Shown: positions 31,794 to 41,027, numbered from the stretch's first letter. The stretch is DNA of 54,781 bases from an uncultured Verrucomicrobiales bacterium (GCA_937928735.1 CALFVF010000031.1:1-54781), one strand, 5' to 3'. Notes: generated by a model from the letters alone, not told the origin. Translations and numbers: made by a program.

Positions 31794-32798
31794 ATGAACC
31801 ATCACCACAGATTCTCCCAAAGGACACGATATAGCCTGTGTGGCTTTCTCCTAGCCTCCCTGCTCCTATGCTCATGGACATCTGCTCGCACATGGACTTC
31901 GAGGAGTGGTACTAGTATTCAGGCGAAATACATTTCTCACAGTGAAGATACTGTGGTGATTCGCCGCCTTAGTGATTTCAAGGAATTCACAATACCTCTC
32001 TCCACACTCTCTGATGCCGACCAGCAATGGATCAAACAGACTCATTTAAAAACTAGCTCAACATCTAAGTCGGGATCTCTAAAATCTAACAATACCGATC
32101 ATTCTCACTCTCTTCCAGCTAACATTACCTCCCTGATTGAGAAAAACCAAGGGCGTCTCATCTTAGAAGATGATTTTAACCGTGATGATCCGCCTGAGAT
32201 CGAGCAGTTAGGCCCTCTTTGGTTGACCAATAGCCCCTGGGAGGCACCTGGTAAAAAACAATGCGATTTGAGAGAGGGCAGCGTGCACATGAAGGCTGCG
32301 GATACATCAGACGCCGCCGTTATGATCCAGCACACCTTTGAGCAGCCAATCCAAGATGGTGTCTTGTGGATGCGCGTGAAGCTCCTCAGTCCAGAGCACA
32401 CCTATATCGCCTATAGTGATCCGAATTATGATATTTCCGAGTTTGGTCGTATTTGCGGGATCACTCTCGCTCCTGAATTACTTATTCTCGAAGATCATAA
32501 GTTTGGTTACTTCAGTCCAGAGGCTACAGCCATGAAGCGCTCTAGAAACCAACTCGAAAAACTAAATGAACATACGGCCCAGTTTATGCAAAGTGTGCCT
32601 GCCAATCTTTCTGAGGGTGTGACCACTGAGGTGATATTTATCCTGAATCAGCGCAAAATGACAGTCTATCTTGGTGGAGAGGAAATAAGCTCTTATAGCT
32701 CTAAAGGTGTTGCCCACCCCACCAAACAGACTCTATCGATCATTTCGACTGAAATGGAAATCGATCACTTAAAATTCTGGGATCTTTCAGAACAGTAG
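31794..32798 (+). CDS. secreted SHD1-domain protein
   Basis: 334 residues with a signal peptide (about 1-32, hydrophobic LCGFLLASLLLCSWTS). The first mature domain (about 32-85) is an SLA1-homology-1-like module: ARTWTSRSGTSIQAKYIS, then FTIPLSTLSDADQQWI. This module is typical of secreted proteins in Verrucomicrobia and Planctomycetes. After a Ser-rich linker, residues about 115-334 form a beta-rich domain with periodic Trp/Asp, possibly a jelly-roll (LamG/DUF1080-like) fold. Ligand unknown. Followed by a 274-bp gap ending in the convergent rpmA terminator. Confidence 0.7.
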   Translation: MNHHHRFSQRTRYSLCGFLLASLLLCSWTSARTWTSRSGTSIQAKYISHSEDTVVIRRLSDFKEFTIPLSTLSDADQQWIKQTHLKTSSTSKSGSLKSNNTDHSHSLPANITSLIEKNQGRLILEDDFNRDDPPEIEQLGPLWLTNSPWEAPGKKQCDLREGSVHMKAADTSDAAVMIQHTFEQPIQDGVLWMRVKLLSPEHTYIAYSDPNYDISEFGRICGITLAPELLILEDHKFGYFSPEATAMKRSRNQLEKLNEHTAQFMQSVPANLSEGVTTEVIFILNQRKMTVYLGGEEISSYSSKGVAHPTKQTLSIISTEMEIDHLKFWDLSEQ

Positions 32799-32984
32799 AC
32801 TCTATGAGCGTGGCTTACTCTGACAGAACGGTCGGAATCAGTGCGCCTTTGCTCATGACTTGAGTGCAATCAGGAAAGAAGGAGACAAAGACGCAGCACC
32901 CACATCATTCTAATTGAAAACTCGTCAGCTCGACCCTATATCCAACCCCCTCTCTTTTTCTGAGATCACTTTATAATAGTGCAC

Positions 32985-33012
32985 AAAAAAGCTCACTAGA
33001 TTGCTAGTGAGC
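32985..33012 (-). terminator. intrinsic terminator of rplU-rpmA
   Basis: On the minus strand GCTCACTAG/CTAGTGAGC (nine perfect pairs, loop CAAT) followed by six T residues, 60 bp after the rpmA stop. Confidence 0.9.
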
Positions 33013-33043
33013 CTGTAAAGATATCGATGTGGTAGTTTCGTAA

Positions 33044-33084
33044 ATTACGCTTCGAGCGTTAAATCTCGAACATTACGCTTCGAG
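33044..33084. repeat. short duplication at the 3' end of rpmA
   Basis: ATTACGCTTCGAG occurs at 33044-33056 and again at 33072-33084; the second copy contains the rpmA stop codon and last codons. The first lies in the 3' untranslated region, suggesting a small tandem duplication. Confidence 0.7.
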
Positions 33085-33321
33085 AGCGACATTCACTCGG
33101 CGACCACTCTTATCGAAGTAGACGTTACCTTCTACGAGAGAGAAGATTGTGTGGTCTTTACCAATGCCAACATTCTTACCTGGGTGCCACTTAGTGCCAC
33201 GCTGACGAATGATGATGTTCCCAGGAATGACGACTTCTCCGCCGAATTTCTTCACACCGAGGCGCTTGCTGCGGGAATCGCGACCGTTCTTGACGGATCC
33301 TTGTCCTTTCTTATGAGCCAT
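33073..33321 (-). CDS. rpmA: 50S ribosomal protein L27
   Basis: Large-subunit protein whose N-terminal tail reaches the peptidyl-transferase centre. The mature-type N-terminus is [16 protein letters not shown], without the cleaved extension of Firmicutes. Conserved [18 protein letters not shown] and [16 protein letters not shown] are intact. 82 residues is normal. It follows rplU by 28 bp, the near-universal arrangement. Confidence 0.97.
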   Translation of the reverse strand: MAHKKGQGSVKNGRDSRSKRLGVKKFGGEVVIPGNIIIRQRGTKWHPGKNVGIGKDHTIFSLVEGNVYFDKSGRRVNVALEA

Positions 33322-33349
33322 TGTTCTGTCTTGGTTAAATGATGCGTAA

Positions 33350-33661
33350 TTATCCGACGCTTGTGATTTCTAGCTTCGTCATGTGACGGCGAGAACCCTT
33401 TGTCTTATGGTAGCCTTGACGGCGCTTGAATTTAAAAGCAATGACTTTCTTGCCGCGAAACTGCTCAACAACCTTAGCGGTAACTGTGGCACCTTCGACA
33501 ACTGGAGCACCCACCTTTGTTGTGCTACCGTCATTGACAAGTAATACCTCTTGAAAAGACGCTTCTGCGCCTGCTTCGAGGTCGAGCTTTTCGACGTCGA
33601 TGACGTCGCCTTGTTGAACGCGGTACTGCTTACCGCCTGTTTTGAAAACTGCGTATGCCAT
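33350..33661 (-). CDS. rplU: 50S ribosomal protein L21
   Basis: Large-subunit protein, 103 residues from the ATG at 33661 ([20 protein letters not shown]), the standard L21 start. The C-terminal [20 protein letters not shown] is diagnostic. An in-frame ATG at 33736 would add 25 unconserved residues and is rejected. First gene of the rplU-rpmA operon; upstream is divergent tsaE. Confidence 0.97.
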   Translation of the reverse strand: MAYAVFKTGGKQYRVQQGDVIDVEKLDLEAGAEASFQEVLLVNDGSTTKVGAPVVEGATVTAKVVEQFRGKKVIAFKFKRRQGYHKTKGSRRHMTKLEITSVG

Positions 33662-33799
33662 GGTAGTGACAGGTAGAGTGTGAAAATATAAGTTCGCTGG
33701 ACTAGATTCCAACGGACGGGACGCGGAATTCATCACACTATTTTATAATTAACAAGAATTTTTTTGATCTTCTCTGTAAAATTTACAATTTAGAGATCC

Positions 33800-34228
33800 A
33801 TGCAGGATGATTTTCCACAGTCTATAGACTCTGCCGAGGCCATGAGTGCGCTCGGTGAGCGTATTGCGACCCAGCTAAAGCCAGGGGATGTTCTCGCACT
33901 GATTGGTGACTTAGGGGCCGGTAAGACTCAGCTCACAAAGGGCATTCTCCAAGGGCTAGACTACACGGAACCTGTCACTAGTCCGACATTTACCATTGTC
34001 CAAGAATACAGAGGAGGCACACTCGATGTCGTCCACTTTGACCTCTATCGCCTGAGTTCTGCGCAGAATCTGCTTGAAATCGGCTGGGAAGACTATCTGG
34101 ATCAACCACAAGTTTTAGTTGTCGAATGGGCGGATCGTCTCCCAGAGTGCATGCCTGCGGGCACTCACTGTCTTTCTATCGAACACACTCCTGAGGGTCG
34201 ACTCGTTCACTACGCACCCCTAGACTGA
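33800..34228 (+). CDS. tsaE: tRNA threonylcarbamoyladenosine biosynthesis ATPase TsaE
   Basis: P-loop ATPase that works with TsaB/TsaD in making t6A37 of ANN-decoding tRNAs. Walker A is GDLGAGKT (residues 36-43), followed by TSPTFTIVQEY and HFDLYRL, all family hallmarks, then LVVEWADRLPE. The 142-residue length fits. tsaB, tsaC and tsaD are not in the window. The GIY-YIG-like gene follows by 25 bp. Confidence 0.95.
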   Translation: MQDDFPQSIDSAEAMSALGERIATQLKPGDVLALIGDLGAGKTQLTKGILQGLDYTEPVTSPTFTIVQEYRGGTLDVVHFDLYRLSSAQNLLEIGWEDYLDQPQVLVVEWADRLPECMPAGTHCLSIEHTPEGRLVHYAPLD

Positions 34229-34253
34229 ATTTTCACTAGCCACACTCAAATCT

Positions 34254-34511
34254 ATGCAAAAACGTCAATATTTCGTCTACATTCTCCTCAGCAAGATGAA
34301 TCGCCGCTTCATCGGCCTCGCGACAGATGTCGATAAGGAATTAGAGACTCACAATGCGGGGCGCGTGGGCCCGACCAAACCATTTCGCCCATGGCAGCTC
34401 GAATGGTCGAGTCTACCCATGAGTCAGAACGAGGCGATCAGACTGGAGCGCCAAATGCGCCCACATAGGATGAATTTTGCGATGCTTCAGCAACTTATGG
34501 AGAAGAACTAA
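34254..34511 (+). CDS. GIY-YIG-fold protein with altered catalytic residues
   Basis: 85-residue member of the UPF0213/YhbQ-like GIY-YIG group: FVYILLSKMNRRFIGLATD, then ETHNAGR and AIRLERQMR. The first motif is VYI (8-10), the second FIG (19-21). The catalytic Arg expected after it (as in D-L-x-x-R-L) is replaced: the sequence reads DVDKELETHN, with Glu29 at that place. Nuclease activity is therefore doubtful. It is on the same strand as tsaE and may be co-transcribed. Confidence 0.75.
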   Translation: MQKRQYFVYILLSKMNRRFIGLATDVDKELETHNAGRVGPTKPFRPWQLEWSSLPMSQNEAIRLERQMRPHRMNFAMLQQLMEKN

Positions 34512-34601
34512 GCCTGTGAGCGATCACCTTCTTTCCTAAACACTCTCACCCAGCCTCCCTCGCTCCCTGTTTTCACAATGCTCACCACTCCACACTAGCT
34601 C

Positions 34602-35882
34602 ATGGTGAATCTATCCACCCACTTGCGAGCTACCCTCCTCCTCGCCCTCTGCACACTCTCCTTGAGCTGCTCGCATGCACTCCACACCCCTCAGCCGAGT
34701 CCTAAGCTCACTAGCTCCTCCCCCACATACTCAACGCCCAAGATTGCGGAACTTAAAACCCATCTCACAGAGATCACTCAAGCTCCATGGAGCCCAGGGA
34801 ATCAGGTCACCGCCCTTCATAATGGCGAGCAGTTTTATCCCGCTATGCTGGCGTCTATCCAGTCTGCGAAACACTCCATTACCTTTGAGACTTTCGCCTT
34901 TGTTAATGGCCCTACCAGCTACGCCTTCGCTAAGGCGCTCGCCCAAAAAGCCAATGCAGGGATCCCCGTGCGGATCATCCTCGATGATATCGGTTCAAAA
35001 CAGGCCAGAGACTCGCTAAAGGTACTGGAGAACTCCGCCGCCCGTGTGGTGCGCTACCGCCCCCTGAGCCAAACACCTCTCTGGAAGTTCAATGCTCGAG
35101 ATCACCGTAAAATCCTCATTATTGACGGTCACACCCTCTACACAGGCGGGGCTGGCTTTGCGGAATCATGGCAGGGTAATAGCCGAGGCCCTGGTGAGTG
35201 GCGAGATTCACAATTTCGCCTCCAAGGACCTGGTGTCGCTGCTTGGCAACATGCCTTCTCAGCACACTGGAAAGAGCTCACCAAAGAACACCTAACAGGC
35301 CCGCGCTATTTCCCAAAACTCTCCCGCAGAGGTACAGACACTGTCCAGATCGCACTCGACTCATCCACTCATAAGCCCTCCCCCACAGGGCGCTCAGCTC
35401 TCTACGCCATCCGCGCGGCAACATCACGCATTGACCTCCAGCAGTCCTACTTCATCCCGACGAATGAAATCATCACCGCTCTCAATAACGCTGCTGCTCG
35501 CGGAGTGCGCATTCGCATTCTCACCCCTTCATCTAACATTGATTTTCCACTCTGCCGCACAGCTTCCCAGATTCTGAGCAAACGCCTTATTCGCGACAAT
35601 ATCGAACTCTATGAGTACCAGCCCAGTATGATGCACGCAAAGATTATGTTAGTGGACAATCATCTCGCTATCTTGGGGTCTGGTAATTTTGATTCCCGCT
35701 CTTTTTTTATCAATTTAGAGGCAAATCTCCACGTCATCAGTCCAAGCTTAGTCCAAGCATTGCGAGAAACCTTCCAACAAGATCTAGCCAATGCACGTTC
35801 TATCAACAGGGAGGAAACAGGCTGGATCTGGCATCAGTTGCCGCGCCAATCCCTCGCCTGGATACTGCGCCACCAGCTCTAA
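34602..35882 (+). CDS. phospholipase D-family lipoprotein, cardiolipin synthase-like
   Basis: 426 residues with a lipoprotein signal (LCTLSLSC, Cys near residue 24). Two HKD motifs are intact: HRKILIIDGHTLYTGGAGF (about 168) and HAKIMLVDNHLAILGSGNFD (about 345), each followed by the Asn/Gly-rich strand typical of the superfamily. The pattern and spacing agree with bacterial cardiolipin synthases (ClsB/ClsC-like), which join phospholipids by transphosphatidylation. The lipid anchor would put it on the outer side, unlike most Cls enzymes, so a secreted PLD acting on lipids or nucleic acid is an alternative. Confidence 0.83.
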   Translation: MVNLSTHLRATLLLALCTLSLSCSHALHTPQPSPKLTSSSPTYSTPKIAELKTHLTEITQAPWSPGNQVTALHNGEQFYPAMLASIQSAKHSITFETFAFVNGPTSYAFAKALAQKANAGIPVRIILDDIGSKQARDSLKVLENSAARVVRYRPLSQTPLWKFNARDHRKILIIDGHTLYTGGAGFAESWQGNSRGPGEWRDSQFRLQGPGVAAWQHAFSAHWKELTKEHLTGPRYFPKLSRRGTDTVQIALDSSTHKPSPTGRSALYAIRAATSRIDLQQSYFIPTNEIITALNNAAARGVRIRILTPSSNIDFPLCRTASQILSKRLIRDNIELYEYQPSMMHAKIMLVDNHLAILGSGNFDSRSFFINLEANLHVISPSLVQALRETFQQDLANARSINREETGWIWHQLPRQSLAWILRHQL

Positions 35883-35899
35883 TATTCGTAAAAGAAGTA

Positions 35900-35939
35900 A
35901 TCTGGAAAAAACCTCATGAACTCTACCAGATCGTTTTTT
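35900..35939 (+). terminator. probable terminator of the PLD gene
   Basis: ATCTGG (35900-35905) and CCAGAT (35926-35931) form a six-pair stem with a 20-base loop, followed by CG and six T residues, 18 bp after the stop. Confidence 0.5.
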
Positions 35940-36044
35940 GAGAAAGTGTAGGACACAGTTTTTCTTCTCGGTGCTGGACTTCTATTTTATTCTGCTTTTA
36001 ATGTGCATTGTTTAGTGATGAAGCCCTCATAACTATGATTTCAC

Positions 36045-37586
36045 ATGAGAAAATTACCAAAAACCATCATCGATCCCGAAACGGGAAAACGGCGCAAACC
36101 ACGCATTTTGATGGTGACTCCAGAAATCACATACTTACCCAGAGGAATGGGCAATATGGCGCAGAGACTCTGTGCCAAGGCCGGGGGAATGGCTGATGTC
36201 TCCGCCTCACTCGTTAAGTCTCTGTATGATAAGGGTGCTGATGTCCACGTCACGCTACCTAACTACCGCAAACTCTTTAATCTCTCCTCTGAGCGAAGAC
36301 ACGACAGCGAGTACTGTGCCTTCACCTCCTCACTACCTAACCAGCGTATCCACCTTGCTCAGGATCGTATTTTTTATCATAAAAATCGAGTCTACGATAA
36401 TGCCGAGAACCACCTACTTAGCCTCGCATTCCAGAGGGAGGTCATCAATAATGTCATCCCACGGGTTAAGCCTGACTTGATCCACTGCAATGACTGGATG
36501 ACGGGCCTTATTCCCGCGGTCGCTCGCAGGAATAATATTAAGAGTCTCTTCACGGTGCACAATATCCACACCGAGCGCCTCCCTCTCTCCATGATTGAGG
36601 ATAGAGGGATCGATGCCGCAGACTTCTGGCACAACTTATATTTTAAAGAACAACCCCATCACTACCACCATGCGCGTGAGAATAACCACGTCAATTTACT
36701 CGTAAGTGGTATCTTCGCCTCTGACCATGTGAACTCCGTGAGCCCGACCTTTCTGCACGAAGTAGTCGAGGGGCGCCACGACTTTGTGCCCGATTGTATT
36801 CGCAATGAGCTCGCCGCCAAGCTGCACTCAGGCTACGCCTCAGGAATTCTCAATGCCCCTGATCCTAGCTACGACCCAGCTACAGATCACTATCTAGAGC
36901 ACAACTTTAACGCGGACACTCACCAAGAAGGAAAGCGTAAAAATAAGCTCCAGTTCCAAGAACTCGCAGGGCTCACAATGGATCCAAATGCACCACTACT
37001 CTTTTGGCCATCTCGCCTAGACCCTGTTCAGAAAGGTTGCCAACTTCTAGCAGACCTACTCTATCACATCATTGAGAAGTATAAAGACATCGGCCTCCAA
37101 GTCGCCATTGTGGCTAATGGTGAATTTCAGAAGCATTTCAAGGACATTGTTGAGCACCATGGGATCCATGACCGCGTGAGTGTTTTGGACTTTTCTGAGA
37201 ACATGTCTCGCCTCGGTTACGCGGCATCAGACTTCATGCTTATGCCCTCGAAGTTTGAGCCTTGTGGTCTCCCCCAGATGGTCAGCCCCAAGTACGGCTC
37301 CCTACCCCTCGTGCATGATACCGGGGGGATTCACGACACAGTACATCACCTCCACCATGATGGAAACCTCGGCCTCGGCTTCCGCTTCCAGCACTACAAC
37401 ACCAATGGCCTAGAATGGGTGATTGACGAAGCTGTTAGATTCTATCAGCGCCCCGCGCAAGAACGAGAGAAAATCTTGCGCCGCATCATGACCGAATCCC
37501 TCGAACAATTCAACCACGAGACCTGTGCCGCTGAGTACATCAAACTCTACGAATCCATTCTGAACTGTTGTATCGTCTCCCACTAA
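36045..37586 (+). CDS. glgA: glycogen synthase-like GT5 glycosyltransferase
   Basis: 513 residues, GT-B fold of the starch/glycogen synthase family (ADP-glucose donor). The N-terminal K-x-G-G loop is AKAGGMADVSASL, but it is preceded by an insert (YLPRGMGNMAQRLC) where normal GlgA goes straight from EI/EVAP to the loop. HCNDWMTGL, FTVHNIHTERLPL, FWPSRLDPVQKG and the donor-site SKFEPCGLPQMVSPKYGSLP are conserved. The central VNSVSPTFLHEVVEG is typical. No glgB, glgC or glgP is nearby. Donor and acceptor may deviate from standard glycogen synthesis. Confidence 0.82.
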   Translation: MRKLPKTIIDPETGKRRKPRILMVTPEITYLPRGMGNMAQRLCAKAGGMADVSASLVKSLYDKGADVHVTLPNYRKLFNLSSERRHDSEYCAFTSSLPNQRIHLAQDRIFYHKNRVYDNAENHLLSLAFQREVINNVIPRVKPDLIHCNDWMTGLIPAVARRNNIKSLFTVHNIHTERLPLSMIEDRGIDAADFWHNLYFKEQPHHYHHARENNHVNLLVSGIFASDHVNSVSPTFLHEVVEGRHDFVPDCIRNELAAKLHSGYASGILNAPDPSYDPATDHYLEHNFNADTHQEGKRKNKLQFQELAGLTMDPNAPLLFWPSRLDPVQKGCQLLADLLYHIIEKYKDIGLQVAIVANGEFQKHFKDIVEHHGIHDRVSVLDFSENMSRLGYAASDFMLMPSKFEPCGLPQMVSPKYGSLPLVHDTGGIHDTVHHLHHDGNLGLGFRFQHYNTNGLEWVIDEAVRFYQRPAQEREKILRRIMTESLEQFNHETCAAEYIKLYESILNCCIVSH

Positions 37587-37641
37587 GCGTCGAATCGACT
37601 CACTAGATTTAAAAAAACACCCACAACACCCCACTCTCACA

Positions 37642-38283
37642 ATGGACTGGAACAAACGATACCTAGAGGGCGACACCCCCTGGGATAAAGGAGCCCCCTC
37701 ACCTCCCCTTCTCGACCTACTCACTTATCGAAGCACCTTATTTCCGACCAAAAAGGAAGTGCTCGTACCCGGCTGTGGCACCGGCCATGATGTCCAAGCT
37801 CTCGCCCAGCATGATATTTCTGTCACAGGACTAGACATCGCGCCTCTAGCACTCCAGCAAGCGCGTAAGCTTCATGATAACCCTAACATCACATGGCTGC
37901 TCGGAGACTTATTTGACACTGAGTTCATCACACAGCTGCGTGCGCGGACGCGCTACAGTACAATCTGGGAGCACACCTGCTTCTGTGCCATCTCACCCGA
38001 GTACAGAGCTCGATATGTCCAAGCTCTCTGGGATTTATTAGAAAATGACGGGAAAATCGTCGGAGTCTTCTTCCTTGATACAGGAAACCCACCCGGAGAA
38101 GGCCCACCATTCTGCACAGACCGCACGGAACTCAGAGACCTATTTCGCGAACTCTTTAGCCTAGAATGGGAAGGGCCACCCCAGCAATGTTACCCAGGAA
38201 GAGAAGGGAAAGAGTGGATCATGATCTGGCGCAAGCTCACAACATGCCTGGATAATGACACCACAGAGCACTTGCTCTGCTAA
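37642..38283 (+). CDS. TPMT/HOL-like SAM-dependent methyltransferase
   Basis: 213 residues of class I methyltransferase fold. The N-terminus MDWNKRYLEGDTPWDKGAPS is the hallmark of the thiopurine S-methyltransferase-like/thiol or halide methyltransferase group. SAM motif I is VLVPGCGTGHDVQALA and the acidic motif II VTGLDIAPLALQQA. IWEHTCFCAISPEYRARYV is also characteristic. Substrate may be a thiol, halide or metalloid; not decidable from sequence. Alone on its strand between glgA and an unknown gene. Confidence 0.85.
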   Translation: MDWNKRYLEGDTPWDKGAPSPPLLDLLTYRSTLFPTKKEVLVPGCGTGHDVQALAQHDISVTGLDIAPLALQQARKLHDNPNITWLLGDLFDTEFITQLRARTRYSTIWEHTCFCAISPEYRARYVQALWDLLENDGKIVGVFFLDTGNPPGEGPPFCTDRTELRDLFRELFSLEWEGPPQQCYPGREGKEWIMIWRKLTTCLDNDTTEHLLC

Positions 38284-38405
38284 ACCCAATGCCTTCTACC
38301 AAATAGTTTCAGAAATGAGGTCACCAAAGGTACCCATAAGACCGTATAACATAAGTGCTAGCACTCACCCTTGACAGCACTGTAGCGAATTCTTATGGCC
38401 TCAGT

Positions 38406-38822
38406 ATGGAAAAGGCTCAGAATATTCGAATCGGACGAGGTCTTGATGATCTCCCCTTTGGTGCCACCAAAGAGGAAGTTCACGCCATGCTTGGCGAACC
38501 CGAAGAAAAAGACGAAATCGATCTCGGCGACGAAATTTCCGAAGCTTGGCATTACTGGAAGTTAGGCCTCTCTCTAAACTTTGATGAGAGCGACAACTAC
38601 ACACTCAGCAGCATGGAAATCGCCTCCCCCGAGGTTCTCCTCTTTGACACACCCCTCATAGGCATGCCCAGAGACATGGTGAAACAATTCATGGCTGATA
38701 AAGCCGCAGGTCAAGCACTCGATGAAGTCGCCGGAGGCCTCTCCTACCCAGAAATCAGCCTCGACTTCTGGTTTAATGGCAATGACCTCGCCGAGATCCA
38801 ATGGGGAAAAATCCCTCAGTAA
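38406..38822 (+). CDS. conserved-looking small protein of unknown function
   Basis: 138 residues from ATG 38406, chosen because the sequence before it looks non-coding; an upstream ATG at 38355 is possible. No signal peptide. The start IRIGRGLDDLPFGATKEEVH followed by AMLGEPEE resembles the F/G-x-T-x-x-E-V-x-x-LG-x-P motif of BamE/SmpA-like and other small repeats, which appears again weakly at PLIGMPRDMVKQFM. The protein is acidic. Function not recognised. Confidence 0.6.
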   Translation: MEKAQNIRIGRGLDDLPFGATKEEVHAMLGEPEEKDEIDLGDEISEAWHYWKLGLSLNFDESDNYTLSSMEIASPEVLLFDTPLIGMPRDMVKQFMADKAAGQALDEVAGGLSYPEISLDFWFNGNDLAEIQWGKIPQ

Positions 38823-38907
38823 AAAAAACTCCAAACAGAGTCACTGCGCGCACCCCATCACATACTTTACCCTTCCCTAGCTCTGCGGATTTTCATAAAT
38901 CATAGGA

Positions 38908-40011
38908 ATGTCAGCGGGCAGCAATCTACATGTCATAACCGGAAGCGATGAAGGCGCTGTCGCAGAAGCAGCCCACAAGCTCTTCACCCAGCTTAAACCC
39001 CCGGGGAACGACGACTTCGCCAATGACATTATTGATGGTAATGCAGACAATGCAGAACACGCGCATGGCATCTGCCAGTCCACCATACAGGCTCTACAGA
39101 CCCTGCCGTTTTTTGGCGGAGCGAAGATCGTCTGGCTCAAGCGCGCCACCTTCATGGGCTCAGATCGCACCTCAGAGGCAGAGCGCGCAAAAACAGGAGT
39201 CGAGCACCTCAAAGACGTACTAGAAGCCGGCATCGGTGATGACATCACCTTTATTCTCAGTGCCACAGCCATCGACAAGCGCCGAGCCTTCTACAAGTTT
39301 CTAAAAGCCAATGCCAGCATCATCGAGCACAACAAGCTCGACACCAGCCGAGATGGTTGGCAAGAGCAAGTCGCCATACTTGTAGAGCGCAAAGCTGCTG
39401 AGAGAGAACTCCAGTTCCAAGCCGACGCCCTCGAGCTCTTTGTCATGATGGCGGGAGAAGAAACCCGCCAGATCAATAACGAGCTCGAAAAACTCGACCT
39501 CTACCTAGGAAAAGAACGCAGAGAAATCACCCTCCAGGACATCCGCGATATCGTCCCACTGAGTCGAGCCGCCGTAGTCTTTGAAATCGGGCGCGCCATT
39601 CAGCGGCGAGACGGCACACGCGCGCTCGAACTCATTGAGCAGCAGCTCCACCGAGGAGAAGCCGCCGTGGGTATCCTGCGTGCCTCCATCATCCCCACAA
39701 CAAGAAACCTCTTTATGGCAGCCACCGCTGCACAAGGCCGCAAACTCCCCACACACAACTATAATTCCTATAATACAGCCCTCAACCAGCTCCCCTCAAG
39801 CGAGCTCGCTTGGCTACCGCAGAAAAAAGCAGGTGGCGTAAATGCCTACCCACTCTTCTTAGCTGCTAGAGATGCCAAAGCCTTCTCACTCCAGCATCTC
39901 AAACAATGCATGGAAGCCTGCCTCGCCGCAGACAAGGCACTCGTCACCTCAGCCCTTGACCACCGCATGGTGCTCCAACGCCTAGTGATTCAACTTATCG
40001 GCAAGCACTAA
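38908..40011 (+). CDS. holA: DNA polymerase III subunit delta
   Basis: Clamp-loader wrench subunit that opens the beta clamp. 367 residues in three parts: an AAA+-like N-terminal domain beginning with LHVITGSDEGAVAE and including LPFFGGAKIVWLKRA, a helical lid (EETRQINNELEKLDLYLG, then DIRDIVP), and a C-terminal collar domain (GEAAVGILRASIIPTTRNLF). The match to the HolA pattern is good although the family diverges strongly. It lies between an unknown gene and a small TauE-like gene. Confidence 0.85.
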   Translation: MSAGSNLHVITGSDEGAVAEAAHKLFTQLKPPGNDDFANDIIDGNADNAEHAHGICQSTIQALQTLPFFGGAKIVWLKRATFMGSDRTSEAERAKTGVEHLKDVLEAGIGDDITFILSATAIDKRRAFYKFLKANASIIEHNKLDTSRDGWQEQVAILVERKAAERELQFQADALELFVMMAGEETRQINNELEKLDLYLGKERREITLQDIRDIVPLSRAAVVFEIGRAIQRRDGTRALELIEQQLHRGEAAVGILRASIIPTTRNLFMAATAAQGRKLPTHNYNSYNTALNQLPSSELAWLPQKKAGGVNAYPLFLAARDAKAFSLQHLKQCMEACLAADKALVTSALDHRMVLQRLVIQLIGKH

Positions 40012-40047
40012 CATTTCTGAGCACTCCCCCACCCACCCAGGCACACC

Positions 40048-40410
40048 ATGACTCTTCGACTCACAATGACACTACTTGTCGGCGTTGCCGCTGGTTTACT
40101 CGGCGCACTCTGCGGAGTCGGTGGAGGCATTGTCATGGTGCCAGCTTTCACCCTAGTTCTTGGGCTCCCTCATAAAGTCGCCATAGCCACCTCTCTCGCT
40201 GTCATCATCATCACAGCAAGTGTCTCGACGATTCAAAATGCTCGCGCAGATCTTGTGGATTGGCGTATAGTCGCACTCACAGCCCTCGGTGCAGGAATCG
40301 CTGCATGGTGGGGCACGGAGCTAATGCAGCAACTCCAGTCCACGACCCTAACTCGTATATTTGGTATCACATTGATCCTCTTTGGGGCGAGAATGCTTCT
40401 CAAAGCCTAG
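40048..40410 (+). CDS. TauE/SafE-family membrane protein, half length
   Basis: 120 residues with four hydrophobic segments and the family start GVAAGLLGALCGVGGGIVMVP, followed by LPHKVAIATSLAVIIITA and the mid-repeat GAGIAAWWGTELMQQL. Full-length TauE/SafE transporters are about 240-270 residues and made of two such halves, so this probably acts as a dimer; half-length members occur in other genomes. Proposed substrates are sulfur-containing anions. It begins 36 bp after holA. Confidence 0.82.
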   Translation: MTLRLTMTLLVGVAAGLLGALCGVGGGIVMVPAFTLVLGLPHKVAIATSLAVIIITASVSTIQNARADLVDWRIVALTALGAGIAAWWGTELMQQLQSTTLTRIFGITLILFGARMLLKA

Positions 40411-41027
40411 AGAAACCCTAGCTAGAGACAGAAATCATCAAGTACATTTGATGTAACGGAGAACTCTAATACCAGTTAGTTTTTTGAGTTGGTATTCGCA
40501 TGCAACGCATAGACGCGCTCTACATCTAACGGTTCTGTGATTTTTTGTTAAGAAGCATCCCATCTCACCCTCGAATCGCACCTGAACCAAGTTTCGCCTC
40601 AGTAACTCAGGTCTTCATAGACACTTCAATCACCATTCATCACCCGTCTAATAATACATAATTTTAAAATAATATTATATTTTATATAAATAAATATATT
40701 AGTTTTATTCATTACAAGAATGAATCAAATGAGACGTCTTTTGGAAAGATGCAACACTTAATGGAAACAAAAAAGTCACTTTAGACACAACAACTCCAAA
40801 GACCTCAAACAAATAGTAGTAAATCACTAATAATCAACTAACAAAATCAAAATTAACCGTAAAAAATCCATTTCCAAAACTAATCTAAATTGATTAAAAA
40901 CGTCAAAAACTGAATATTAAGCCATATAATCTTCCCCCTCGAAACCCAACACCACTATGTTCATCTACTGCCCTGTTCTAAATTTATCTAAAAATCAACA
41001 GGAAATCTCGGCGATTTATGTAGAAAT
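40411..41027. other. 617-bp AT-rich gap
   Basis: Contains repeat copy 2 (40466-40495). Between about 40640 and 40930 it becomes strongly AT-rich, including a stretch near 40660-40705 made almost only of A and T. No tRNA, terminator or convincing short gene was found. The AT-rich part may be a bendable upstream region for the following secreted-protein genes or mark a composition boundary. Confidence 0.5.
40466..40495. repeat. dispersed intergenic repeat, copy 2
   Basis: Thirty bases identical to copy 1 (24451-24480), with unrelated flanks. It lies 55 bp after the TauE-like gene. Confidence 0.8.

Noticed and set aside
31666..31893. 75-residue minus-strand frame between the TPR and SHD1 genes
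   Set aside because: Overlaps the signal peptide of the SHD1 protein on the opposite strand; no family resemblance.
34254..34511. Homing endonuclease interpretation of the GIY-YIG gene
   Set aside because: Too short, lacks a DNA-binding domain and the catalytic Arg, and no intron or intein is nearby.
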